From assembly GCA_029933995.1 (NCBI GenBank), contig JAOZNB010000005.1:1-24190 (forward strand): a stretch of 24,190 nucleotides of DNA, written 5' to 3'. Each line of letters starts with the position of its first letter. The first letter of the stretch is position 1. This document shows, in pieces, positions 15,406-23,096 of the stretch. Under the pieces are notes generated by a model, which saw nothing but the letters and a program-made list of their open reading frames with translations, searched no databases and had not been told where the DNA came from. The position numbers and the translations under genes were made by a program. Source of the stretch: Candidatus Moraniibacteriota bacterium. GTDB lineage: Bacteria; Patescibacteriota; Minisyncoccia; Moranbacterales; GCA-2747515.

Positions 15406-16131
15406 ATGTCAACAATATCTATACCAGAAGCTTCGCAATATAAAGAAGGTAAAGACAATACTGGAACAATTGAAATTCCAGCATGTTTTCCTGGGTACGG
15501 AACTACTTTAGGGAATGCTATTAGAAGAGCATTGCTTTCTTCTTTGGAAGGCTCTGCTATTACATCAGTAAAAATTAAAGGAGTAACACATGAATTTTCA
15601 GCGATTGATGGTGTAATGGAGGATGTTGTTCAGATTATTTTAAATTTAAAACAATTACGTTTCAAAATGCATACTGATGAAAAAATAATAGTTGCATTGA
15701 AGGTAAAAGGTGCTGGAGATGTTACAGCAGCAGATATCAAAACATCAGCAGATATTGATATTGTAGATGGAACACAACATATTGCTACAATAACAGATAA
15801 GAAAACAACACTTGAAATGGAATTCACAATTGAAAAAGGTGTCGGATATGTACCATCAGATCAGTATTTAGATGATGAGAAGGAACTAGGCGCTATTATT
15901 GTTGATGCTATATATACACCTGTAAAACGTGTTAACTATAATGTTGAAAATATGCGTGTTGGTAAAAGGACTGATTATGAAAAAGTTACTTTGGAAATTG
16001 TAACGGACGGGAGTATTACACCACAAGAGGCATTTGATAGTAGTGTGGATATTTTGGTGGAACAGTTTAGTGCTCTATCTGCTGGTAATACAGTAGCTGA
16101 TACAGTTGATACATCTGATACAGAAGAATAA
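15406..16131 (+). CDS. rpoA: RNA polymerase alpha subunit lacking the C-terminal domain
   Basis: The alpha dimer scaffolds assembly of RNA polymerase. The N-terminal domain is complete: FPGYGTTLGNAIRRALLSSL near residue 28, EGSAITSVKIKGVTHEFSAI, DGVMEDVVQIILNLKQLRF, EKGVGYVPSDQYL, NYNVENMRVGKRTDYEKV and the final SVDILVEQFSALS helix. The gene then ends at 241 residues with an acidic tail (DTVDTSDTEE). The usual alpha has about 310-330 residues, the last 80 forming the helix-hairpin-helix domain that binds UP elements and activators. That domain is absent, and rplQ begins 21 bases later, leaving no room for a frameshifted remnant. A TATAAT box sits at 15384-15389. Order rpsD-rpoA-rplQ is standard. 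Confidence 0.95.
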   Translation: MSTISIPEASQYKEGKDNTGTIEIPACFPGYGTTLGNAIRRALLSSLEGSAITSVKIKGVTHEFSAIDGVMEDVVQIILNLKQLRFKMHTDEKIIVALKVKGAGDVTAADIKTSADIDIVDGTQHIATITDKKTTLEMEFTIEKGVGYVPSDQYLDDEKELGAIIVDAIYTPVKRVNYNVENMRVGKRTDYEKVTLEIVTDGSITPQEAFDSSVDILVEQFSALSAGNTVADTVDTSDTEE

Positions 16132-16136
16132 ATAAG

Positions 16137-16142
16137 TATAAT
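16137..16142 (+). promoter_or_regulatory. TATAAT box before rplQ
   Basis: A perfect TATAAT ends ten bases before the rplQ ATG (16153), just after the rpoA stop. Transcription from it would give a leader of about three bases. In AT-rich DNA this could be chance, but the position repeats that of other genes here. Confidence 0.35.
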
Positions 16143-16152
16143 TTTAATAATC

Positions 16153-16578
16153 ATGAAACACTGTAAAACAGGAAGACAATTTGGACGTGTACGATCACAA
16201 AGAAAAGCGCTTATGAATTCTCTTTTGAGCAGTTTGATTATACATGGTCGTATCGAAACTACTGAAGCAAAGGCAAAAGAGACAAAGATTTTTATTGACA
16301 AGTTGATTACAAAGGCAAAGCGAGCTACTAATAAGGTAGAAATTATTCGCAAGTTGGAGGGCAGTTTGTCAAAAGAGGCTTTGCAAACTTTGATTCAAAA
16401 TATGGATAAGTTTGATGGGCGAGATAGTGGTTATACACGTGTAATTAAATTATCACCACGTAAAAGTGATAGTGCACGTATGGCAATTATTGAATTGATT
16501 GATTTTGTGGAAAAAGCAGAGGTAGTAAAGGAAGAGAAGAAAGTTAAGAAAAATGCTGATGAAAAAGCAGCAAAGTAA
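16153..16578 (+). CDS. rplQ: 50S ribosomal protein L17
   Basis: L17 lies near the polypeptide exit tunnel of the 50S subunit. The 141-residue protein starts MKHCKTGRQFGRVRSQRKAL and has the family blocks MNSLLSSLIIHGRIETTEAK and GRDSGYTRVIKLSPRKSDSA. The last 20 residues (VKEEKKVKKNADEKAAK) are a charged low-complexity tail beyond the core. It follows rpoA by 21 bases, and rplM follows after 23 bases. Confidence 0.95.
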   Translation: MKHCKTGRQFGRVRSQRKALMNSLLSSLIIHGRIETTEAKAKETKIFIDKLITKAKRATNKVEIIRKLEGSLSKEALQTLIQNMDKFDGRDSGYTRVIKLSPRKSDSARMAIIELIDFVEKAEVVKEEKKVKKNADEKAAK

Positions 16579-16601
16579 ATTGTAAGTTTTGATTCAAAAA
16601 C

Positions 16602-16991
16602 ATGGAACGGCAATATCATTTATTTGACGCAAAAAAATATGTCTTGGGACGACTCTCAACAGAGATCGCGAAGATTTTATCAGGAAAGAATAAGGTTGAT
16701 TATGCACCTCATATTGATGGTGGGGACGCTGTAGTAGTTATTAATGCAGAAAAAATCGTTGTTACAGGTAACAAGGAAACTGATAAAAAATACTATAGCT
16801 ATTCAGGTTATCATGGGGGTCTTACAGAAAAGACAGTAAAAGAATTACGTGGAGATCATCCAGAAGAAATTATCCGCAGGTCTGTTGTTGGCATGTTGCC
16901 AAAAAATAAATTAGGTAGTCAAATGCAAAAACGATTATTTATTTATGCTGGGGAAGAACATGAAAAAAAGATTGATATTATGCATGAATAA
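16602..16991 (+). CDS. rplM: 50S ribosomal protein L13
   Basis: L13 is an early 50S assembly protein. The sequence shows YHLFDAKKYVLGRLSTEIAK, LSGKNKVDYAPHIDGGDAVV, KIVVTGNKETDKKYY, YSGYHGGLTEKTVKEL and AVVGMLP-type RSVVGMLPKNKLGSQMQKRL. At 129 residues it lacks about ten residues found at the N-terminus of longer homologues; the core is intact. rpsI follows after 37 bases, the usual L13-S9 pair. No Shine-Dalgarno sequence is visible. Confidence 0.94.
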   Translation: MERQYHLFDAKKYVLGRLSTEIAKILSGKNKVDYAPHIDGGDAVVVINAEKIVVTGNKETDKKYYSYSGYHGGLTEKTVKELRGDHPEEIIRRSVVGMLPKNKLGSQMQKRLFIYAGEEHEKKIDIMHE

Positions 16992-17028
16992 TCAATTACT
17001 ATATAACTGATATTTTAAAGTAAGAATT

Positions 17029-17481
17029 ATGGCAACAAAAGAACAAGACAAGAAAACTGATAATAAATTTTTTACAGGTGTATACCATTATGGTGTTGGA
17101 CGGCGCAAGACTGCTGTTGCACAGGTACGTGTTTATTGTGACATTAAAGATCCTATTGATGAAACGGGATTGATTGTTAATGGTCGAAAATATACCGAAT
17201 ATTTTCACACTGATTCACAAAAAGACGCATTTTTAGAACCTTTAAAGGTTACAGGATTGAATGATAAATGTGCTATTTCTGTTTTAGTAAAGGGTGGAGG
17301 TATTGCTGGACAAGCTGATGCTGTTAAGTTAGGTATTGCACGAGCTTTAATAAAATATGATGTAGACTTGCGACCAGCGCTTAAAGTAGAAGGATTATTG
17401 ACACGTGATGCACGTAAAGTTGAACGTAAAAAGCCAGGATTGAGGAAAGCTCGTCGTTCACCACAATGGAGTAAACGTTAA
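17029..17481 (+). CDS. rpsI: 30S ribosomal protein S9
   Basis: S9 has a long tail that reaches the P-site tRNA in the 30S head. The core is typical: YHYGVGRRKTAVAQVRVY near residue 20, LIVNGRKYTEYF, SVLVKGGGIAGQADAVKLGI, ARALIKYDVDLRPALK and the C-terminal GLRKARRSPQWSKR ending in Lys-Arg, as in all S9 proteins. The first 19 or so residues are charged and variable. It closes the ribosomal block. The 106-base gap that follows holds the secG promoter. Confidence 0.95.
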   Translation: MATKEQDKKTDNKFFTGVYHYGVGRRKTAVAQVRVYCDIKDPIDETGLIVNGRKYTEYFHTDSQKDAFLEPLKVTGLNDKCAISVLVKGGGIAGQADAVKLGIARALIKYDVDLRPALKVEGLLTRDARKVERKKPGLRKARRSPQWSKR

Positions 17482-17531
17482 AAAATCTCTTAGCTAATTG
17501 ATTTTGAAATAGAATTTTTCTTTTTGACGCT

Positions 17532-17560
17532 TTGACTTTTTGAAATGAGTGTAGTATTAT
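17532..17560 (+). promoter_or_regulatory. Sigma-70-type promoter for secG
   Basis: TTGACT (17532-17537), a 17-base spacer and TATTAT (17555-17560) form a well-spaced promoter. A second -35-like TTGACG lies just upstream (17524-17529). Transcription would begin near 17567, about 20 bases before the secG ATG at 17588. Confidence 0.55.
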
Positions 17561-17587
17561 GTGTAGATATAGATTAAAAATTTTGAA

Positions 17588-17806
17588 ATGAAAACATTAC
17601 TTATAGCACAAGCAATAGTTTCTATATTACTTGTTATAGCAATTTTAATGCAAAATAAAGGTGAAGGGCTCGGCGTTGTTGCGGGTGATTTTAGTGGCTC
17701 TTATCATACAAAACGGGGGTTTGAAAAATTCTTGACACGCTCAACAATAGTGTTATCTGTGTTGTTTCTAGGGATTGCACTTGCGACAGTAAAAGTTGGT
17801 GCATAG
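17588..17806 (+). CDS. secG: Protein translocase subunit SecG
   Basis: SecG is the small auxiliary subunit of the SecYEG channel. The 72-residue protein has two membrane helices (about residues 3-22, LLIAQAIVSILLVIAILMQ, and about 50-68, LSVLFLGIALATV). They are joined by the family loop with the conserved QNKGEGLG motif and a GFEKFLTRST segment before the second helix. Length matches short SecG forms. secY and secE are not in the window. A weak terminator-like hairpin follows directly. Confidence 0.88.
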   Translation: MKTLLIAQAIVSILLVIAILMQNKGEGLGVVAGDFSGSYHTKRGFEKFLTRSTIVLSVLFLGIALATVKVGA

Positions 17807-17828
17807 ATACTTTCGTACAAGTATTTTG
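17807..17828 (+). terminator. Weak terminator-like hairpin after secG
   Basis: ATACTT (17807-17812) pairs with AAGTAT (17819-17824) around the six-base loop TCGTAC, followed by a short T-run (about TTT). Low GC and the short tail make it weak; it could reduce readthrough into the next gene. Confidence 0.3.
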
Positions 17829-17837
17829 AATTGAGTG

Positions 17838-17843
17838 TAATAT
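17838..17843 (+). promoter_or_regulatory. Possible -10 box for the solute-binding protein gene
   Basis: TAATAT ends seven bases before the TTG start at 17851, repeating the leaderless-type spacing seen at other genes. It is weaker than the TATAAT boxes elsewhere. Confidence 0.3.
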
Positions 17844-17850
17844 GTAATAT

Positions 17851-19578
17851 TTGTTTATCCAATCTTCAATTTTTCGTACAATTTTTTCACCAAAAAACTT
17901 ATTTCACGCGACGAAAGAGCTTTCTTTGCGTAACAAAGCAATTATTATACTTCTTGTAACAGTTATAATAGGAAGTTTTTTTTGGTGGCTTATTTCTATT
18001 TATAATTTCATGACTGTAGCAGAGTCAGATTATGGAGGTCAATATACTGAGGCATTCGTAGGGCAACCACGATATATAAATCCTCTCTTGTCACATTCTT
18101 CATCTGCAGATAGAGGATTAACAAGATTGATATTTAGTGGTTTATTTGAATATGATAATCAAGGTATTTTAAAAACAGATGTTGCAGAGCGTTTTGAGGT
18201 TGATGATGAATTGAAAGAATATGTAGTTTTTTTGCGTCAAGATGTCAGGTGGCATGATGGAGAGCAAGTTACAGCGGATGATATCATACTCACAACTAAT
18301 ATAGCAAGAGACATTGCTTATGGAGCTGCGGGAGTAAGTAATGATATGCGTCTTATTTGGAATGATATAAGAGTAGAAAAAATTGATGATTTTACTGTTA
18401 AATTTGTTTTAACTGATTCAGATAGTACATTTTTAAATAATTTAACTTTAGGATTATTACCAGAACATATATGGGGAAATATTACTCCAGAGCAATTTCA
18501 ATTAGCTGAGTATAATCAAAAACCAATAGGTTCTGGTCCGTATGAATTTGTTGATTTGGATATTGATGTAAAGGATAATTTGATCTCAGCATATATTTTG
18601 CGGTCAAATAAGGAATATTACAGAGGTGAACCATTTATAACAAAGTTTATTGCAAACTTTTATCCAACACGATCTGATGCAGTGAGTGCATACTACAATG
18701 GTGAGGTCTCCGGCATCATAGTAGATAAGAGGGAGCACATAGAATCTTTATCTTCGATAGCTCAAAAAAAATCGATAGAATTACCGCATTATTTTGCAGT
18801 TTTCTTTAATCAGATTGAGAGTGTCCCACTTGCTTTTGATGAGGTTCGTGAGGCATTGTCTCGTGCAACTGATAGGGATAAGATTATTGCAGAAGTTTTT
18901 GTTGAAAATGCAAGCGTACGTTATTCACCATTTGCAGATGGTATTGTTGGATTTGATGGAGGGGTGCAACAGGCAGGGTTTGATAAAGATGGTGCAAATG
19001 CATTACTAGACGAAAAAGGTTGGGAACGTGGTGAAGATAAAATTCGTTCAAAAGATGATGATCGTTTAGCATTTACATTGCATATTGGTGCGAATCATAC
19101 ACAAATTGCAAGAATTGCTGAAATGTTGAAGGAACAATGGAGAGAGATTGGTGTTGAAGTAACTGTCCAGGAACATGACAAAGGTGGTTTGGAGGCAAAT
19201 ATAATTAAACCACGTGATTATGATGCTTTGCTATATGCACATCAAATGCGTTTTGAGCCAAATTTATTACCACTCTGGAGTGGAAAAGAAAAAAATGATC
19301 CAGGTATTAACTATGCCTTATTTGATGATGAAAAAATGAATGAATCATTAGATAATTTTATAAAAACAAAAAGTACAGATGATCAATTAGTATTATATAA
19401 AACTCAACAAGAAAGATTGAAGGATGAAATACCAGCAGTATTTCTTTTTGCTCCAAAACTTTCTTTTATGTATAATGAAAGTGTCAAAGGCATTAGTGCA
19501 AATAAAGTCAATGCATCATACGATAGGTATGTAGATATTCAGTCGTGGTATATAAAAGAAAAGCGTGTAAAAAAATAA
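17851..19578 (+). CDS. Family-5 extracellular solute-binding protein (peptide/oligopeptide type), membrane anchored
   Basis: Family-5 proteins (OppA/DppA type) capture peptides or other solutes for ABC importers. The 575-residue product has an N-terminal membrane helix (about 29-48, AIIILLVTVIIGSFFWWLIS) preceded by basic residues and no lipobox Cys, so it is probably tethered by this helix. Family features include PRYINPLLSHSSSADRGLTR, LFEYDNQGILKTDVAERFEV, VRWHDGEQVTADDIILTTNI, LLPEHIWGNI, PIGSGPYEF and LYAHQMRFEPNLLPLWSG. I take TTG 17851 as the start because the next ATG (about 18010) would remove the membrane helix. No permease or ATPase gene is next to it, so the transporter partners are elsewhere or absent. 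The ligand is unknown. Confidence 0.87.
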   Translation: MFIQSSIFRTIFSPKNLFHATKELSLRNKAIIILLVTVIIGSFFWWLISIYNFMTVAESDYGGQYTEAFVGQPRYINPLLSHSSSADRGLTRLIFSGLFEYDNQGILKTDVAERFEVDDELKEYVVFLRQDVRWHDGEQVTADDIILTTNIARDIAYGAAGVSNDMRLIWNDIRVEKIDDFTVKFVLTDSDSTFLNNLTLGLLPEHIWGNITPEQFQLAEYNQKPIGSGPYEFVDLDIDVKDNLISAYILRSNKEYYRGEPFITKFIANFYPTRSDAVSAYYNGEVSGIIVDKREHIESLSSIAQKKSIELPHYFAVFFNQIESVPLAFDEVREALSRATDRDKIIAEVFVENASVRYSPFADGIVGFDGGVQQAGFDKDGANALLDEKGWERGEDKIRSKDDDRLAFTLHIGANHTQIARIAEMLKEQWREIGVEVTVQEHDKGGLEANIIKPRDYDALLYAHQMRFEPNLLPLWSGKEKNDPGINYALFDDEKMNESLDNFIKTKSTDDQLVLYKTQQERLKDEIPAVFLFAPKLSFMYNESVKGISANKVNASYDRYVDIQSWYIKEKRVKK

Positions 19579-19586
19579 AAAAAATT

Positions 19587-20606
19587 ATGAATAAAAATAT
19601 TGATAAAAGTGATTTGCGTAGAGTAATTTTATCAACAGCAGATCAATTTACAGAAGGTCTGGAGTTAGTAAAAGATATTCAAATTGAGGGAGAATTTCAA
19701 TCAATTACAATTTCTGGTATGGGTGGTTCTGCCTTACCAGGCAATGTTTTGCGTGTATTTGTAAATAATGTTTTGACAAATTCAACTAAGAAACGATTGC
19801 CGATTTTTCAAAGTCGAACATATAATTTACCACCAGAAGCATATGAAAACTCACTTAATATTATTTGTTCTTATTCAGGAAATACAGAAGAAACAATCTC
19901 AGCATTTCAAGAAGCTTTGGATAATAATTTAACATGTGTTGCTATTTCAAATGGTGGAAAAATTGAGAAAATGTGTAAGGAAAATAATATACCACTTGTT
20001 AAATTGCCATACCCATATGAAAATTTTCAACCAAGAATGGCGACAGGGTATTTTGTTTTTTCAATTTTTCAAATATTAGTTAACATTGGTTTAATTGATG
20101 ATGTTAGGGAGGATATTGTAACTGCTGCAGATAAGTTACAAAAACGTATTATTGATTTAGAGGATATTGGAAAGACTATTGCTAAAAAAATTGTTGGCAA
20201 GACACCAATCATTTATACGACAACAAAATTTAAACCTTTGGCAATGATATGGAAGATTAAGATTAATGAAAATGCAAAAACACCAGCTTTTTGGTATTAT
20301 TTTCCAGAATTAAATCATAATGAATTAGTAGGATTTACTAATCCACAAGCAGAGTTTTTCTTTATTTTTTTGCGTGATGCTGAGGCACATCCACAAGTTT
20401 TGAAACGATTTGACGTGACGATGCGGTTATTGGAAGAAAAAGAAATGACAACAGAAGTAATTGATATTGAGGGTGACAGCATACTTGAAAAGCTTTTTGC
20501 TACAATTGCACTCGGTGATTGGACATCATATTATCTTGCATTGGAATATGGTCAAGACCCAACACCTGTTGATATGGTAGAGGATTTTAAAAAGATATTA
20601 GGATAG
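19587..20606 (+). CDS. Bifunctional phosphoglucose/phosphomannose isomerase
   Basis: This SIS-domain enzyme family interconverts glucose 6-phosphate or mannose 6-phosphate with fructose 6-phosphate. From ATG 19587 (339 residues) it shows ITISGMGGSALPGNVLR near residue 41, the sugar-phosphate loop CSYSGNTEETISAFQEA near 94, KLPYPYENFQPRMATGYFVF and the C-terminal PELNHNELVGF near 240-249, with the catalytic Glu and His of the PGI/PMI type. A GTG at 19545 inside the preceding gene would add 14 residues, but ATG 19587 gives the normal length and avoids overlap. It is eight bases downstream of the solute-binding protein, possibly co-transcribed. It supplies the upper-glycolysis step that complements pgk, eno and the PfkB kinase. 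Confidence 0.9.
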   Translation: MNKNIDKSDLRRVILSTADQFTEGLELVKDIQIEGEFQSITISGMGGSALPGNVLRVFVNNVLTNSTKKRLPIFQSRTYNLPPEAYENSLNIICSYSGNTEETISAFQEALDNNLTCVAISNGGKIEKMCKENNIPLVKLPYPYENFQPRMATGYFVFSIFQILVNIGLIDDVREDIVTAADKLQKRIIDLEDIGKTIAKKIVGKTPIIYTTTKFKPLAMIWKIKINENAKTPAFWYYFPELNHNELVGFTNPQAEFFFIFLRDAEAHPQVLKRFDVTMRLLEEKEMTTEVIDIEGDSILEKLFATIALGDWTSYYLALEYGQDPTPVDMVEDFKKILG

Positions 20607-20984
20607 TTGGTATTAATCAGAAGAACTGTGAGACTTGCATAAAATGCATTCCTATGCTATAGTTAAAAAACTATTAAATTCTTCTTCTACTGTAATAATT
20701 TTTTTTGATGCAAACAATTTGTTTGTATGTATTATTTATCTTGAGTTTGTTATTTTATTTATTTAAAATAACACATGGACTAAGTTTTGTTTATGCAAAA
20801 TTAATAAGAGTTCGAATCTCTTTCAGGATACACATTATAAAACAGATGTAGTATATATTATAAAAAGGTCGATTTTTATTTTTATATTATGTCACAAACT
20901 TTTATTTATGTAATTTATAAATATTATCGCAAATTATTTTTTGATATTTTTGTATTATAAAAATATATTTGCACATTTTAAAAT
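20607..20984. other. 378-base non-coding gap rich in hairpins
   Basis: No gene is seen. From left to right: a seven-base pair AGAAGAA (20619-20625) with TTCTTCT (20682-20688) encloses two hairpins, TGCAT-AAA-ATGCA (20636-20648) and ATAGTT-AAAA-AACTAT (20659-20674), and is followed by a T8 run (20699-20706), together a possible terminator or small RNA. Next come CAAAC-AATTT-GTTTG (20711-20725) and GTTATTTT (20749-20756) with AAAATAAC (20765-20772). A T-arm-like hairpin AAGAG-TTCGAAT-CTCTT lies at 20806-20822. The last 150 bases are very AT-rich and hold several possible -10 boxes for the RNase J gene (for example TATATT at 20964-20969). Confidence 0.5.
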
Positions 20985-23012
20985 ATGACAAGAAAAACAA
21001 ATACAACACGTCATTCTGCTATGAAAAATAGTAGTACAGGGCGAGTTGTGAGTAGAACTGCGCAAAAAAATGCGCAACAAGCCCGTGAAAACGCACAAAA
21101 AAGAAGTGGGCAGAAAAAAACTACAAAAAAATATAGTACTAAAAAAGTTGCAACTAAAAAGGTAGCAAAGAAAAGTACAAAAAAGAGCACGAAGAAAAGT
21201 ACAAAAAAGAGTACAAAGAAAAGTACAAAAAAACATAGCAAAAAACGTGGAGGAGGACGAAGACAGGGTCCAAAAACAAATGCTGAACGTATTATATCCT
21301 CAACACATTCAAATGGTGAACAACGTAGTGTCAAAATTCCAAAAACAGAAAAAGATACACTTCGCATTATTCCTATAGGAGGACAAGAAGAAGTTGGTCG
21401 TAATATGACTATATTTGAATATGGCAAAGATATTGTCATTGTTGATATGGGAATGCAATTTCCAGAAGAGGATATGCCAGGAATTGATTATATTGTTCCA
21501 AATGCAAATTATTTGAAGGGCAAAGAACAGAATATCCGTGGTGTAATTTTTACACATGGACATTTGGATCATATTGGTGCAGCACCTGTATTACTTAAGC
21601 AATTGGGATATCCACCAGTAATTGCACGGGATTTGACATTAGCTTTGATAAAGAAAAAGTTAGAAGATGGTGATCCAGGAGGAAGTGACAAAATTCGAAC
21701 TATCAGTGTAAAAAATATTGATAGAAAAATAAGACTTGGTGCATTTGTTGCTAATTTTTTCGAAGTAGAACATTCAATTATGGATTCTATGGGCGTAGCA
21801 CTTGTGACACCTGTGGGCACACCAATCCATATGGGTGATTGGACAATTAGTCATGATCCTGCTGATGGACACTCAGTTTCATATGAAAAATTGAAAGAAT
21901 TTCCAACACCTCGTATTTTGATGTTGGAAAGTCTAGGTGTAATGACAAAGGAACCAAAGAGTGAAAAAGATGTACAAGAAAATATCGAAACTCTTATAAA
22001 AGATGCTCAGGGTCGTATAATACTTGCTACCTTTTCATCACAGATTAAACGTATCAAATTATTACTTCAATATGCTCAAAAAGTTGGGAAAAAGGTTGCG
22101 TTGGATGGATATTCAATGCGTACAAATATTGAAATTGCACAACAATTAGGATATTTGAATGTTACTAAAAATTTATTGATACCAATTAATGATATTGATA
22201 AATATCCTGATAATAAAGTTCTCGTACTTTGTACAGGAGCGCAAGGAGAGCATAATGCAGTGCTCAATCGTATTGTCACTGATAATCACCGATTTATAAA
22301 GTTGAAAAAGTCGGATACAATCGTATTTTCTTCTTCAGTTATACCTGGAAATGAACGTTCAGTTCAGAGATTGAAAGATAATTTATATCGCAAATGTGAT
22401 AATGTTGTTCATTCTAATATTATGATACATACTAGTGGACATGCTACACAAGATGATATAAAAACAATGATTAAATATGTACAACCACATTATTTTATAC
22501 CTATTTATGCGAATTATTTTATGCTAAAGGAAGCTGCAAAGCTTGCTATAGAGGATGGTTTTCCTCCAAAGCGTATTGCAATTTTGGACAATGGTTCTAT
22601 TATTGAGTTTAGTAAAAAAGGTAGTCGTATTCGCAAGGAAAAAGCAGATGCTAGTTATGTATTTGTAGATGGCCTTGGGGTAGGTGATATCGGACATGTT
22701 GTTCTGCGAGATAGACAAATGCTATCGGAAGACGGAATGTATGTGATTACAATTTTGATTGATAGCAAAACAAAAGAGGTAGTTGGAAATATGCAAATTA
22801 CATCACGTGGATTTATTTATGTAAAAGATAATTTTGATCTTGTAAATGAAACAAAACGTAAAGTGCGTGATATTATTAAGAAAACTACAAGTAGAGATAC
22901 ACGAATGGATTATAGACAAGTAGAAAATGATATTCGTAATCGTATAGGTGAATATCTTTTCCAAAAAACACAACGTAGACCAATGGTCTTGCCAGTTGTG
23001 ATTGAAGTATAA
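20985..23012 (+). CDS. rnj: Ribonuclease J with a lysine-repeat N-terminal extension
   Basis: RNase J is a metallo-beta-lactamase/beta-CASP nuclease with 5' exonuclease and endonuclease activity in mRNA decay and rRNA maturation. The catalytic part begins near residue 125: LRIIPIGGQEEVGRNMTIFE, the metal motif HGHLDH at 191-196, the beta-CASP block ILATFSSQIKRI, VLCTGAQGEHNAVLNRI and HTSGHATQDDI near residue 480. The C-terminal domain ends in RPMVLPVVIEV. Total length is 675 residues, against about 555 for typical RNase J. The extra first 120 residues are very basic, with five KKST tetrads (about 62-81) and KKHSKKRGGGRRQG, resembling histone H1-like tails; they may bind RNA. The gene has a strong terminator and appears to be its own transcription unit. 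Confidence 0.93.
   Translation: MTRKTNTTRHSAMKNSSTGRVVSRTAQKNAQQARENAQKRSGQKKTTKKYSTKKVATKKVAKKSTKKSTKKSTKKSTKKSTKKHSKKRGGGRRQGPKTNAERIISSTHSNGEQRSVKIPKTEKDTLRIIPIGGQEEVGRNMTIFEYGKDIVIVDMGMQFPEEDMPGIDYIVPNANYLKGKEQNIRGVIFTHGHLDHIGAAPVLLKQLGYPPVIARDLTLALIKKKLEDGDPGGSDKIRTISVKNIDRKIRLGAFVANFFEVEHSIMDSMGVALVTPVGTPIHMGDWTISHDPADGHSVSYEKLKEFPTPRILMLESLGVMTKEPKSEKDVQENIETLIKDAQGRIILATFSSQIKRIKLLLQYAQKVGKKVALDGYSMRTNIEIAQQLGYLNVTKNLLIPINDIDKYPDNKVLVLCTGAQGEHNAVLNRIVTDNHRFIKLKKSDTIVFSSSVIPGNERSVQRLKDNLYRKCDNVVHSNIMIHTSGHATQDDIKTMIKYVQPHYFIPIYANYFMLKEAAKLAIEDGFPPKRIAILDNGSIIEFSKKGSRIRKEKADASYVFVDGLGVGDIGHVVLRDRQMLSEDGMYVITILIDSKTKEVVGNMQITSRGFIYVKDNFDLVNETKRKVRDIIKKTTSRDTRMDYRQVENDIRNRIGEYLFQKTQRRPMVLPVVIEV
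21168..21227 (+). repeat. 12-bp coding tandem repeat in the RNase J extension
   Basis: Five 12-base units encode Lys-Lys-Ser-Thr. They alternate between AAGAAAAGTACA (units 1, 3, 5) and AAAAAGAGYACR-type (units 2, 4), giving a 24-base higher period. Such in-frame repeats can change in number by slippage. Confidence 0.8.
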
Positions 23013-23038
23013 ACAAAAACTATAAATAGGTTTTTTGT

Positions 23039-23067
23039 AAAGACGCTCCTTGTGAGCGTCTTTTTTT
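23039..23067 (+). terminator. Strong Rho-independent terminator after RNase J
   Basis: AAAGACGCTC (23039-23048) pairs perfectly with GAGCGTCTTT (23054-23063) around a five-base loop, with a run of seven T (23061-23067). It is the clearest terminator in the window, 26 bases after the RNase J stop. Confidence 0.9.
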
Positions 23068-23087
23068 GATTGTAAAAAAGGTTTGAA

Positions 23088-23096
23088 TGGTATAAT
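23088..23096 (+). promoter_or_regulatory. Extended -10 promoter for trpS
   Basis: TGG followed by a perfect TATAAT (23091-23096) sits 36 bases before the trpS ATG. TTGATT (23066-23071) is a poor, 19-base-spaced -35 candidate. The short leader holds a 9-base direct repeat AATATACTA (23094-23102 and 23110-23118). It is too short for a T-box. Confidence 0.6.

Noticed and set aside
19545..19586. GTG at 19545 as the isomerase start
   Set aside because: It would overlap the preceding gene by 34 bases and add a Lys-rich stretch not expected in this family; ATG 19587 gives a normal start.
20607..20830. A tmRNA gene ending in the T-arm-like hairpin
   Set aside because: No matching 5' acceptor half, tag reading frame or pseudoknot set was found, and no encoded CCA follows.
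21011..21439. Minus-strand Phe/Cys/Leu-rich open frame opposite the RNase J extension
   Set aside because: It is the reverse reading of the AAG/AAA lysine repeats, not a gene.
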